Below, one piece after another: positions 25,593 through 34,060 of a DNA stretch of 64,000 nucleotides. Below the pieces are notes generated by a model. The model did not search any database. It had not been told where the DNA came from and was given only the letters and a program-made list of their open reading frames with translations. The stretch comes from PALSA-1353 sp050012375 (GTDB lineage Bacteria; Planctomycetota; Phycisphaerae; Tepidisphaerales; Tepidisphaeraceae), in contig JBEKHH010000019.1 in the NCBI GenBank assembly GCA_050012375.1, positions 1-64,000 on the forward strand, written 5' to 3'. Within the stretch, counting starts at the first letter, position 1. Each line of letters starts with the position of its first letter. The translations under genes and the position numbers were made by a program.

Positions 25593-26645
25593 ATGGCCGA
25601 TGGCGAGCAACAGCACATTGCCGCAGATTCCATCGGCGCCGATAGAATTCAACAAATGATTGATGGCCTGGCCGGGGCGCGGGAAGAGGTTTTGCCGTCA
25701 ATTTTCTGGACGAGTCTGAACAAGAAGAACATCAGCCAGCTCGAATCCGGTCCCGGTTACGAGAACTTTAAGCAGACGGTCGCCTGCAACTACTACACCT
25801 GGGTCATCTCTCCGCGCAAAGACCCCCAGACGTACGCGCTGATGGAGATTTTGCCCAAGATTGAGGGGCTCGCCTGCGTGATCCGGGCGCTTTGTTCCAA
25901 GCGCCACAAATATTTCGGTCGCTGGCGCAATTCCTTCTTTTACAACCTGTTGACTTTTTTGCTTTGGGCCCATGTGCGGCGGCTGGATCAGCGCGGCGAT
26001 CTGGCCAAGCTTCACGAACCGCGCGAGGGCAATCCGCCACCCGTTTATCGAGGCTCGCGCCTCATCTCCCAGGACCTGGCCCAGTCTTATCTCGAATACC
26101 ACGCCATCGCATCCCGGGCGGATTTAAGCCGTGCTGGCACCATCATGGAGCTTGGCTCCGGATATGGCCGAACGGCGTTCGTTTTTCTCACCCTTATGCC
26201 AGCCGTGCGATATTTCATCGTCGATATTCCGCCCGCCCTCTACATCAGCGAGCGATACTTGAGCAGCCAGTTTGCCGGCCGAAAAGTGTTCCGATACCGC
26301 CCCTTTTCCAACTATGCCCAAGTGAAGGACGAAATCGAAAGGGCCGAGCTCATCTTCCTTCTTCCCAACCAGCTTGAACTGCTGCCGGACAAGACCTGCG
26401 ATTTGTTCATCAACATCTCTTCATTTCACGAAATGAAGCCCAAGGCGATTGCCTATTATTTTCAGGAAATCGGTCGCCTGACAACCCGGTATTTTTATTT
26501 CAAACAATGGAAAACCTGGACGAATCCGGAGGACCATATCGTGATCAGCGAAGGCGACTATCCCGTTGGTAAGGAATGGCGCCGAATCTTCCAGCAACAA
26601 TGCGCCGTGCAGACCCAGTTCTTCGAAGCGTTGTATCAACTGTGA
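25593..26645 (+). CDS. Putative sugar O-methyltransferase (TIGR04371-like)
   Basis: 350 residues from ATG at 25593. The pattern EPREGNPPPVYRGSRLISQD then LAQSYLEY is the conserved N-terminal block of the putative sugar O-methyltransferase family; IMELGSGYGRTAFVF is the SAM-binding motif I, followed by YFIVDIPPALYISERYL and LFINISSFHEMKPKAI. Such enzymes are found in polysaccharide clusters and methylate sugar hydroxyls. It may cooperate with the glycosyltransferases around 8-12 kb (inference; they are not adjacent). Confidence 0.75.
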   Translation: MADGEQQHIAADSIGADRIQQMIDGLAGAREEVLPSIFWTSLNKKNISQLESGPGYENFKQTVACNYYTWVISPRKDPQTYALMEILPKIEGLACVIRALCSKRHKYFGRWRNSFFYNLLTFLLWAHVRRLDQRGDLAKLHEPREGNPPPVYRGSRLISQDLAQSYLEYHAIASRADLSRAGTIMELGSGYGRTAFVFLTLMPAVRYFIVDIPPALYISERYLSSQFAGRKVFRYRPFSNYAQVKDEIERAELIFLLPNQLELLPDKTCDLFINISSFHEMKPKAIAYYFQEIGRLTTRYFYFKQWKTWTNPEDHIVISEGDYPVGKEWRRIFQQQCAVQTQFFEALYQL

Positions 26646-27052
26646 ATGAGCCGGACGGACGCCTCTGGCTATCGCACAGGGGACAAAAAAGGGGTCATAA
26701 GTGCTCTGTCTCGACCCTCTTCCATCCCCGACGATGCGATCCTGCTGGATGCCGTTTGCGTTTGCCACCGGCTCTCCATCGGCATTTCGCACCTTCACGC
26801 CCTGCGCCGGGCCGGGAAAAATGCCGACAGCGTTTGCCTTTGCGATGCCAAAGCGGGGTCATTTGGTCGATATGCTCCGCAATGATCTTGCCGCCGCCCG
26901 CACGGCATGGATTGCCGCCCAGCTCGTCACCAAATGGTGAAAATCAGCGCAATTCGGCGCAATGGAGCGCGAACGAATCGGGGAAAGCGGCGAGCGACGA
27001 ATCGACTGGAGAAACAGCGGAAAACACTGGTTTTCCCGGTGGGAATAATGAA
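26646..27052. other. Intergenic stretch without a supported gene
   Basis: About 400 bp between the methyltransferase and tRNA-Cys. Frames on both strands are short and of unnatural composition. It contains an aaaaaaggggtcataagtgc segment reminiscent of debris near transposase genes. Confidence 0.4.
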
Positions 27053-27126
27053 AGGCCGAGGTCGGATTCGAACCGACGAATAACGGATTTGCAATCCGTC
27101 CCCTTAGTCCACTTGGGTACTCGGCC
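27053..27126 (-). tRNA. tRNA-Cys (anticodon GCA)
   Basis: A 74-nt cloverleaf on the minus strand: acceptor ggccgag/ctcggcc, anticodon stem acgga/tccgt with loop ttGCAaa, T arm with ggttcgaatcc. CCA is not encoded. Confidence 0.95.
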
Positions 27127-27286
27127 GTGATTTCACTTCCGAAAAGCGCTTATCGGAGATTCCAACGCCGGCTAATGACATCGGGTGCAAGTTCATGCGA
27201 CCGCGGTGATTGTATCGGTTGAGGGCATCGTCGCAAGCGTCATTTTCCTCACAACCCCCGGTAGACTTCCCGCCGGTGTGCCACGT

Positions 27287-27505
27287 TCATTTCAGCCCAA
27301 GTTCTTTGCGTAATTGCGAGTAGGGATGGGCCGGTTCATTGCGGCGGCGACGTGCTTCGGCGATGTCGCCCCGGTCCTGTGCGGTCAGTCGGCGCGAGGG
27401 CCGTGGGGCATCCTGGCGGGCGGCTTTCGCCTTCAATTGTTGGTAATCCTTCTCTTTGAGCAGCACGAATCGTTCACGGCCCAGCTTGACTGTCTGTACG
27501 GTCAT
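27287..27505 (-). CDS. Orphan antitoxin-like protein
   Basis: 72 residues from MTVQTVKLGRERFVLLKEKD, then a linker rich in A, R and D and the C-terminus PYSQLRKELGLK. Phd/RelB-type antitoxins of this size begin with a beta-strand/helix DNA-binding part (FVLLKEKDYQQLKAKA) and end with such a toxin-wrapping tail. No RelE-like toxin follows; the next thing downstream is tRNA-Cys. It lies 80 nt downstream of higA on the same strand. Confidence 0.5.
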   Translation of the reverse strand: MTVQTVKLGRERFVLLKEKDYQQLKAKAARQDAPRPSRRLTAQDRGDIAEARRRRNEPAHPYSQLRKELGLK

Positions 27506-27585
27506 GGATTTCACCTGTGCGGAATTATACCGGAGATATCCCCAAAAGTAGTGGATGGCCACCACAGGTTTCTGAGTCGAAGAAG

Positions 27586-28008
27586 TTACCTGCCAATGAA
27601 CAGGCCGGGACTCAGCTTGAAATGTGCCGCAAGTCTCAGCGCGTTCTCTTTGCTGATTTGCCGATCCCCGCGCAAAATGGCCGCTCCAAGCGACCGGCTT
27701 CCGAGAATGCGGCCAATACCGGAGGCACTGAGCCCGTGGGCATTCATCAAAAATCGAATTGCGTCCCGCGGATCGGATGCCGCCGCGACTTGCAAATTTT
27801 CGTTGTCATACGCTTCAATGAGTTCCGTCAGCGTTTCAAGGTATTCTTCCTGCCCTCTGGAGCGCCGATCCAACACGGCGAGGCGATCCACGATTTCCGC
27901 GGTGTTATCGTAGTCAACCTCGTCGCGGATCGTGCGAGGCAGATGGATGGCGCACAGTTCCTTAAAAGTTTTCGGAAGGCCGCCATGTGATGTGCGTACG
28001 CGGTTCAT
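27586..28008 (-). CDS. higA: HigA-family antitoxin
   Basis: 140 residues. The C-terminal half has a helix-turn-helix (NAHGLSASGIGRILGSRSLG then ILRGDRQISKENALRLAAHF) as in HigA antitoxins; the N-terminal half (DNTAEIVDRLAVLD, YLETLTELIEAYD) is the usual helical, toxin-contacting part. Its ATG overlaps the toxin stop by four bases, giving toxin-first order typical of higBA. It should neutralise HigB and repress the shared promoter. Confidence 0.85.
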   Translation of the reverse strand: MNRVRTSHGGLPKTFKELCAIHLPRTIRDEVDYDNTAEIVDRLAVLDRRSRGQEEYLETLTELIEAYDNENLQVAAASDPRDAIRFLMNAHGLSASGIGRILGSRSLGAAILRGDRQISKENALRLAAHFKLSPGLFIGR

Positions 28009-28331
28009 AGTTCATCTTTCCAGCGCTCTGAATCATATTCCTTGTGCGTGAGCACTCGCAGGACATAGACGCGACCCCGAATGGGGTAGTTTTGCTTGTA
28101 ATGGATGTCGGAAATCGGCCTGCATCGGTTGTTGGAAACGTCAAAAACCGTCACCGTATGGTTCTTCCGAGTTTTCACAAAGTCCACCCGGTGTCCGAAC
28201 GCCTCTTTAACATCCGCGGTGGTTTTCCAGGCGGCGCCGGCGACCATGTCGTACCAAAGAACGAGTTCTTTTTGGGTTGCTGGATGGCGTAACCAGAACT
28301 CCTCCAATCGCTTCCTTGTGATGATTCGCAT
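28005..28331 (-). CDS. higB: HigB-family mRNA interferase toxin
   Basis: 108 residues from MRIITRKRLEEFWLRHPATQ; an upstream in-frame start adds a Cys/Arg-rich leader that does not fit the family. Family marks: WKTTADVKEAFG, VFDVSNNRCRPISDIHYKQN and VYVLRVLTHKEYDSERW. HigB cleaves mRNA on the ribosome until bound by HigA. The pair is preceded by a near-consensus sigma-70 promoter (28372-28400). Confidence 0.88.
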   Translation of the reverse strand: MRIITRKRLEEFWLRHPATQKELVLWYDMVAGAAWKTTADVKEAFGHRVDFVKTRKNHTVTVFDVSNNRCRPISDIHYKQNYPIRGRVYVLRVLTHKEYDSERWKDEL

Positions 28332-28371
28332 CCTGCGTATCCGGCGGGCGCACAGCATCGACCGCGCACAT

Positions 28372-28400
28372 AATGTACTCACCCTGGGTACGGATGTCAA
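28372..28400 (-). promoter_or_regulatory. Near-consensus sigma-70 promoter of higBA
   Basis: On the minus strand TTGACA (28395-28400), a 17-bp spacer and TACATT (28372-28377). The expected transcript starts about 30 nt before the HigB ATG. Confidence 0.75.
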
Positions 28401-28544
28401 GCGGCTTGAATTTGAAAAACCTGCCTTTTTGATTGCGAAATGATGACGCCTTGCTCACCCATGCCGCCGGATGAACCATAGCCATGATCGCTTGCCGGGT
28501 GCGATTCGGCGAGCGTGTCACATAAGTCAATCAAGCATTGGAAT

Positions 28545-29258
28545 TCATCGGTGATGGGTCCGGGCGGTCTCGACCAGAAGCTTGAACGGGGCGAGATGCT
28601 CCGGCTCGTCGATCAGGCGCTCGGGATGCCATTGGACGGCGGCGAATAGCGGGAACGTCGGATCTTCGAATCCTTCGATGACGCCGTCGGGAGACGTGGC
28701 GATGACGCGCAGGCCGCGGCCCAGACGGTCGGCGGCTTGCTTGTGATAGCTGTTGACGGATATCTCGGGCTTGCCGATGGATTGGCCGATGCGAGAGGAC
28801 AGGTCGATGGTCACGGGATGGCGGGGGATTGTGTCGCCGATCTTGCGGTGCTCGATGGGCGATTCGCTGGGCAAATCGGGGAGGAATTGGTGGATGCTGC
28901 CGCCGCGATAGACGTTCATCAGTTGCGAGCCCAGACAGACGCCGAGGGTGGGGAGCCGGCGGGTTTCGACTTCGGCGATGAGGGCCAGCTCGAATGTTTG
29001 ACGGGCGGGGTCGATCTTTTCGGCTTTGGGATGCCATTGCTGGCCGTAGAGGTCGGGGTCGAGATCGTTGCCGCCGGTGAAGAGGATGCCGCCGAATATG
29101 TCCACGATTTGGGGGATCAGGGCGAGATCGGTTTGATAGGGAATCAGAAGCGGCAGGCCGCCGGCGCGTTCGACGGCCTTGGCATAGGCGAAGGGCGATT
29201 CGTATTTGTCGCCGTCGTCGTGGGTGTCGATGGTGATGCCGATGAGGGGTCGGATCAT
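28545..29258 (-). CDS. Class I glutamine-amidotransferase-like hydrolase (PuuD / peptidase C26 family)
   Basis: 237 residues. Nucleophile elbow GVCLGSQ with Cys at 108; the His-Glu pair is in QWHPERL near the C-terminus; GGILFTGGNDLDPDLYG is the family's glycine-rich loop. PuuD-type enzymes hydrolyse gamma-glutamyl-gamma-aminobutyrate in putrescine breakdown; the other puu genes are not adjacent, so the substrate is inferred only at family level. Confidence 0.85.
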   Translation of the reverse strand: MIRPLIGITIDTHDDGDKYESPFAYAKAVERAGGLPLLIPYQTDLALIPQIVDIFGGILFTGGNDLDPDLYGQQWHPKAEKIDPARQTFELALIAEVETRRLPTLGVCLGSQLMNVYRGGSIHQFLPDLPSESPIEHRKIGDTIPRHPVTIDLSSRIGQSIGKPEISVNSYHKQAADRLGRGLRVIATSPDGVIEGFEDPTFPLFAAVQWHPERLIDEPEHLAPFKLLVETARTHHR

Positions 29259-29272
29259 GGCCTGAAAGGATA

Positions 29273-29281
29273 TGCTATAAT
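29273..29281 (+). promoter_or_regulatory. Extended -10 promoter of the Uma2 gene
   Basis: TGCTATAAT matches the extended -10 consensus, 15 nt before the first ATG at 29297, with an aaggtgag Shine-Dalgarno between. Confidence 0.5.
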
Positions 29282-29296
29282 GAAGGTGAGGCCAAT

Positions 29297-29998
29297 ATGG
29301 CGCAGTTGCGGACGAGTCGAGCGGTTCGGGGAGAGGTGGATGAGTTGCATTCGGGAGACCGGATGACTCGTGAGGAATTTCATCGCATTTATGAGCAGAT
29401 GCCGCAAGATTTTAAGGCTGAATTGATTGGAGGGATTGTTTACGTGGCATCGCCAACAAGACGCCGTCATGGGAAGCATCATCTTTTGCTCGGGACCGTA
29501 TTTTGTGCTTACGAAGCCAGCACCCCTGGCGTTGATGCCGCGGATAACGCCACTGTGATTCTGGCGAACGATGCCGAACCACAGCCGGATTTATACTTGA
29601 GGATTCTGCCTCAATTCGGCGGACAATCGAATACCACAAAGGAGGATTACGTCGAAGGCGCTCCCGAATTGGTTGCCGAAATCGCTCACAGCACCCATGC
29701 CTTGGACCTGCACGCTAAGCGGGACGCTTACGCGCGCCATGGTGTATTGGAATATCTGGTGCTTTCGCTCAAAGAGCGCCGGCTGAGATGGTTCGATTTG
29801 CGGTCGAACAAAGATTTGGCCGCGGATAGGAACGGGGTCTGCCAGATTCGCACGTTCCCGGGGCTGTGGATTAATGTCGACGGTCTTTTGCAGCAGAATT
29901 ATCAGCAACTGATGGCGACACTGAAGCAGGGACTGGAATCGCCGGAGCATTCCGATTTTGTGGGGAAGCTGGCGTCGGCACATAAGCCGCGGGCTTAA
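29297..29998 (+). CDS. Uma2-family endonuclease (DUF820)
   Basis: 233 residues. MTREEFHRIYEQMPQ then AELIGGIVYVASPTRRRHG is the Uma2 opening; the PD-(D/E)XK core is QPDLYLRI (Asp), then GAPELVAEIAHSTHALDLHA (Glu) and K in AKRDAYARHGVLEYLVL. Uma2/DUF820 proteins are predicted nucleases, numerous in cyanobacteria and planctomycetes, with poorly known roles. Solitary, divergent from the PuuD-like gene. Confidence 0.85.
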   Translation: MAQLRTSRAVRGEVDELHSGDRMTREEFHRIYEQMPQDFKAELIGGIVYVASPTRRRHGKHHLLLGTVFCAYEASTPGVDAADNATVILANDAEPQPDLYLRILPQFGGQSNTTKEDYVEGAPELVAEIAHSTHALDLHAKRDAYARHGVLEYLVLSLKERRLRWFDLRSNKDLAADRNGVCQIRTFPGLWINVDGLLQQNYQQLMATLKQGLESPEHSDFVGKLASAHKPRA

Positions 29999-30015
29999 GA
30001 CACGGGAAAAAAGCC

Positions 30016-31869
30016 TCAAGCTTCGACGGTCACGGCTTGCTTGCGGTTGTGGCGCTTGCGCTCGTTTTCGGTGAGCAAATCCTTTCGGAGGCGGATGCTC
30101 TTGGGCGTCACCTCGACCAGTTCGTCTTCCTCGATGTATTCCAGGGCCTGCTCGAGCGTCATCTTTCGCGATGGCTTGAGAATGATGTTCTCATCGCTGG
30201 CGGTGGTTCGCATGTTGGACAGCTTCTTGGCCTTGGTGGGATTGACGACAATATCGTCGGTGCGGCAATGCTCGCCGACGACCTGGCCTTCGTAAACCGG
30301 CTCGGAGGGATCGACGAACAGGACGCCGCGGTCCTGGAGGGTGTTAAGGGCGAAAGCGTTCACATTGGCGGCGCAGTTGGAGATCATGACGCCGTTGACG
30401 CGCTCCGGGACTTCGCCGCGCATGGCCGCGTATTCGTGGAAATTGTGGTGCATGACGGCCGTGCCCTGGGTGGCGTTGAGCATCCGCGTGCGCAGGCCGA
30501 TCAGTCCGCGCGCGGGAATCGTGAATTCGAGGTGGACGTGTCCTTCGCGGTTGTCCATGCGAACCATCTCGCCGCGACGGTTGCCGACGAGTTCCATGAC
30601 GCCGCCCAGGTTTTTCTCCGGGACCTCGATCACCAGATATTCGATCGGCTCGAGGGTGTTGCCGGCGTCGTCTTTTTTCAGGATGACATGCGGCTTGCTG
30701 ATGGACAGTTCGAATCCCTCGCGGCGCATGTTTTCGATGAGGATGCCCAGGTGCAGGAGGCCGCGGCCGCAGACCCTGAAGGCGTCCTTATTGGCGGTTT
30801 CCTCGACCTTCAGGGCGACGTTGCTCTCCAATTCCTTGAAGAGGCGTTCGCGGAGGTTTCGGCTGGTGACGTACTTGCCTTCCTTGCCGACGAACGGGGA
30901 ATCGTTCACGCTGAACATCATGGTGAGCGTCGGCGGTTCGATTTCGGTGGCGATCAGCGGCTGGGGATTGGCGGCATCGCAGATGGAATCGGCGATATCG
31001 ACGGTTTCCAGACCGACCAGAGCGACGATGTCGCCGGCGGAGGCTTCCTCAACGTCCGTGCGGCCGAGGCCGTCGAAAACCTGGACCTGCTGGACCTTGC
31101 TCTTGACCTGAGATTCGTCGCGGCGGCAGACGGTGACTTGCTGGCCGGTTTTGATGCGGCCGTTGAAGATTCGCCCGACGCCGATCCGGCCGACGTAATC
31201 GTTGTAGAGGATGCTGCTGATTTGAATCTGGAGGGATTTTTCGGGATCGCCGTGGGGCGCCGGGATGTACTTGAGCAGGGCTTCGAATACGGGGGAGATG
31301 TCGGTTCCCTTTTCCTCCAGGCTCCAGGAAGCGGTCCCGGCGCGGCCGCTGGCGTAGAGGACGGGAAAATCCAGGGTTTCATCATCGGCGCCGAGTTCGA
31401 CGAAAAGATCGAACACTTCGTCGAGGACCTGATGGGCGCGGGCGTCGGGGCGGTCGATCTTGTTGATGACGACGATTGGCCTCAGTTCGTGCTGGAAGGC
31501 TTTCTTCAGGACGAAGCGGGTCTGGGGCATGGGTCCCTCGGCGGCATCGACGAGGAGGAAAACGCCGTCGGCCATGCCCAGGACGCGCTCAACTTCGCCG
31601 CCGAAATCGGCGTGGCCGGGGGTGTCGATGAGGTTGATCTTGGTGGTTTTGCCGTCGGGGCCGGTGTAATGGATGGCGACGTTCTTGGCCAGGATGGTGA
31701 TTCCGCGCTCGCGTTCGAGGGGGTTGGAGTCCAAAAGGGTGTCCTGGCGGGTCTGACTTTCGCGGAAATTGCCGCTTTGGCGCAGCAGGGCGTCAACCAG
31801 GGTCGTTTTGCCATGGTCCACGTGGGCGATGATGGCGACGTTGCGTATGTTGTTCAGCACTTGATTCAT
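30016..31869 (-). CDS. typA: Translational GTPase TypA/BipA
   Basis: 617 residues, the family's usual length. G1 is AHVDHGKTTLVDALL (15-29), the switch region is ERERGITILAKN, G3 is DTPGHADFGGEVERVL, G4 is NKIDRPDA. EF-G-like domains II, III and V follow, then the BipA-specific C-terminal domain with TDDIVVNPTKAKKLSNMR and RKMTLEQALEYIEEDELVEV. It binds the ribosome and supports 50S assembly and stress adaptation. Monocistronic. Confidence 0.97.
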   Translation of the reverse strand: MNQVLNNIRNVAIIAHVDHGKTTLVDALLRQSGNFRESQTRQDTLLDSNPLERERGITILAKNVAIHYTGPDGKTTKINLIDTPGHADFGGEVERVLGMADGVFLLVDAAEGPMPQTRFVLKKAFQHELRPIVVINKIDRPDARAHQVLDEVFDLFVELGADDETLDFPVLYASGRAGTASWSLEEKGTDISPVFEALLKYIPAPHGDPEKSLQIQISSILYNDYVGRIGVGRIFNGRIKTGQQVTVCRRDESQVKSKVQQVQVFDGLGRTDVEEASAGDIVALVGLETVDIADSICDAANPQPLIATEIEPPTLTMMFSVNDSPFVGKEGKYVTSRNLRERLFKELESNVALKVEETANKDAFRVCGRGLLHLGILIENMRREGFELSISKPHVILKKDDAGNTLEPIEYLVIEVPEKNLGGVMELVGNRRGEMVRMDNREGHVHLEFTIPARGLIGLRTRMLNATQGTAVMHHNFHEYAAMRGEVPERVNGVMISNCAANVNAFALNTLQDRGVLFVDPSEPVYEGQVVGEHCRTDDIVVNPTKAKKLSNMRTTASDENIILKPSRKMTLEQALEYIEEDELVEVTPKSIRLRKDLLTENERKRHNRKQAVTVEA

Positions 31870-31997
31870 TCTATATCGGCTTTCTTATTGTAGAACGTCT
31901 TTGCGGGGAGGATAGCATAGTGTCGCGTTGGCTTGGGCACAATGCTTGGCTATCGGGATCAGGTTTATCGGTTCCGCGATCGCAGGGCAAAGAGACC

Positions 31998-32106
31998 ACC
32001 GCGAAGACGCGAAGTTCGCGAAGACAGCCGCGAAGGAATGCAAACATTGGTTGAAAATGGCGGCATTTCTTCGCGTCTATCTTCGCGATCTTCGCGCCTT
32101 CGCGGT
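31998..32106. repeat. Inverted repeat of the cgcgaagacgcg family
   Basis: Left arm 31998-32035 (accgcgaagacgcgaagttc...) is about 85 percent complementary to the right arm 32069-32106, with a 33-nt spacer. It fills most of the gap between typA and the next gene. A lone left arm is at 61104-61141. Confidence 0.65.
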
Positions 32107-32170
32107 TTGTTGTTATTCAGTTGAGAATTGAAAGTCGGTGATGTTTGGCTCTTTACCTTGGGAGGCTGAT

Positions 32171-32560
32171 ATGAACAGGCTTTTAGCGTGGACGGCGCCG
32201 GTGGCGCTGGCGGCGTGTGTGTGTGGATTGCTGAAGGCGGATGATGCCCCGCCGCCCGTTGCTGGGCAGGGATCCAGCTTCAGCGACGCGGATGCTCATG
32301 TGTGGTGGGTCGAACATATGGCGGCGGTGGCCAAGGACCCGGAGGCCAGCGGAGTGCAGGCGGTCTTTGAGGCGAGGGATCTGCTCAAGAGCAAGGAGCC
32401 GCAGGTCGCGATCGACTTTTTCACGAAGGCCATGTACGACACCAAGAGCCGAGCGGTCCAGCGGGAGATTCGGCTGACGCTGTACCAGCTTTACAAGGGG
32501 CAGGGGCAGACGGATAAGGCGCTGGATCAGTTGCAACAGTTGATTGTGGGGCAGGAATAG
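32171..32560 (+). CDS. Exported TPR-like protein
   Basis: 129 residues from MNRLLAWTAPVALAACVCGL, a signal peptide probably cut after LLKADDA. Start chosen from a ggaggctgat Shine-Dalgarno. The mature part has paired helices with TPR-like spacing (EARDLLKSKEPQVAIDFFTK, LTLYQLYKGQGQTDKALDQL). Periplasmic; partner unknown. Confidence 0.65.
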   Translation: MNRLLAWTAPVALAACVCGLLKADDAPPPVAGQGSSFSDADAHVWWVEHMAAVAKDPEASGVQAVFEARDLLKSKEPQVAIDFFTKAMYDTKSRAVQREIRLTLYQLYKGQGQTDKALDQLQQLIVGQE

Positions 32561-32596
32561 AGCGTTTCGCGTTCGGCTGTGAATGCTCTGGCAGAG

Positions 32597-32645
32597 CCGG
32601 GCCGTGTCGGCCCGGACCGGGGCGGCACGCCCCGGCGCTGTTTTA
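32597..32645 (+). terminator. Double hairpin terminator
   Basis: Stem ccgggccg/cggcccgg (32597-32615), then stem ccggggc/gccccgg (32617-32635) followed by cgctgtttta. It ends the 32171-32560 transcript. The first part belongs to a dispersed repeat also seen at 35918-35970. Confidence 0.6.
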
Positions 32646-32679
32646 TCAATCGGACCCAGTGCGGTGAATGCAAAACGCG

Positions 32680-33999
32680 CTAAATGGGGACGGGAACTAA
32701 GCGCGACAAGCCGCGCAGGGATGCTTCCTGTTCGGATTTGAATCGCCAGCGGCCGGGCCAATCGCGGTAGATAACATCATGCAGGGAGCGGGCGGCGCCG
32801 CCGCTGGTGAAGACTGTTCGCTTGATTTTTACGCCGCGGGATTTGAGCAGGCCCAGGCGGGCGCCGCTGGCTTTGGCGAGGGCATCGACGATCGCTTCCA
32901 GCAGGTCTTGCCGGGTTGTGGCCAACGGGAGATTGGAGAATGAGGCGTATTTCTGATCGATGCTGGTGCGCTCGCCGGCGAGATACGGCTCGAAGATCAC
33001 GGGCGAGGCATCGGCGGATTTTTCCGGTTTGCGGGCGAGTTTGGTGACCAGTCCGTAGAAATCGTCAGTCGAAAGATCGCGGAAGAATTGCTCGCGTGCC
33101 CAGACGATTGCCGATCCGGCGGCGGCGAGGGTGCCGACGGAAAGCCAGAGCCGGCCGATGCCCAGGGCGCGGGTGAGGAGTTTTTCGTCGGGGCGCGGGC
33201 GGTTGGTGCACAGGCACAGGACATCGGTGGAGCCGCTGACGTTGATCAGTTGGCCGACGCTTGGGCCGAAGAGCATCAGGGCGGCGCTGGTGTCGATCAT
33301 TCCGGCCATGAGCGGCGTGCCTTCGGTCAGTCCGAAACGGCGGGCGGCGGCGGGCGAGACGCGGCCGGGAATCCGATTTGATTCGAAAATGTCGGGCAAT
33401 TTGGATTTGGAAATTCCGGCCGCTTTGCAAAGTTCGTCGCTCCATGTGCCCTGCTTGAGGGTTTCATACAATCCGGTGAATGAGGCATTGGAGGGGTCGA
33501 TCACTCGCCGGCCGGTCAGCTCGCGATGGAGAAACGTGTTCAGATGTCCGATCAGATCGGCCTTGCGGATGATCTGAGGCTCGTGCTTTACGAACCAGGC
33601 CAGCGTGGTGATGCTGATCCCGCCGGGGAAGGGACGATTGCCGGCGATGTGCAGGAATCGCCGGATGCCGACGCGGTTTTCCAGTTCGTGGGCGATTTTT
33701 ACGCTGCGGCGATCCTGATGGGTGACGAGGCGGGTGAGAGGTTTGCCGGCGCGATCCATGGCGAGGAAAGCCGGGGCCATGACGGATAGGCCGATGGCGT
33801 CCACCTTTCGCGCGGGCGGCCCGAGTTGGGAAATGGCGTGGGCGATGGCTTTGAGGACTTTCGACGGATCGACTTCGACCTTGGGACCGTCGTAGTGGGT
33901 GGGATAGGTGTCGCGGGCAAGGGGGCCGATGATTCGGCCATTGCGGACGATGCCCGCCTTGACGGAGGAGGAGCCGATGTCGAGGCCAAGAATGTTCAT
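32680..33999 (-). CDS. FGGY-family carbohydrate kinase
   Basis: 439 residues from ATG at 33999 (MNILGLDIGSSSVKAGIV); an upstream frame extension is unlikely. The N-terminal phosphate-1 motif is LDIGSSSVKAG; DAIGLSVMAPAFLAMD, THQDRRSVKI and the hinge FTGLYETLKQGTWSDEL follow, then GMIDTSAALMLFG (catalytic Asp region) and INVSGSTDVL (phosphate-2), with FTSGGAARSL as adenosine motif. It would phosphorylate a sugar or polyol with ATP; xylulokinase- or gluconokinase-like, not decidable from sequence. Convergent with the TPR-like gene. Confidence 0.82.
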   Translation of the reverse strand: MNILGLDIGSSSVKAGIVRNGRIIGPLARDTYPTHYDGPKVEVDPSKVLKAIAHAISQLGPPARKVDAIGLSVMAPAFLAMDRAGKPLTRLVTHQDRRSVKIAHELENRVGIRRFLHIAGNRPFPGGISITTLAWFVKHEPQIIRKADLIGHLNTFLHRELTGRRVIDPSNASFTGLYETLKQGTWSDELCKAAGISKSKLPDIFESNRIPGRVSPAAARRFGLTEGTPLMAGMIDTSAALMLFGPSVGQLINVSGSTDVLCLCTNRPRPDEKLLTRALGIGRLWLSVGTLAAAGSAIVWAREQFFRDLSTDDFYGLVTKLARKPEKSADASPVIFEPYLAGERTSIDQKYASFSNLPLATTRQDLLEAIVDALAKASGARLGLLKSRGVKIKRTVFTSGGAARSLHDVIYRDWPGRWRFKSEQEASLRGLSRLVPVPI

Positions 34000-34060
34000 G
34001 AGATGAGGGGTGGTTATACTAGCGGGGACGCGCGTCGCAAGCGGCGCGGCTAAACACTTG

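Noticed and set aside
30037..31893. 618-codon open frame antisense to typA
   Set aside because: TypA is unambiguous; the antisense frame is a by-product of GC-rich codon usage with D/E/G/A/V repeats and no domain.
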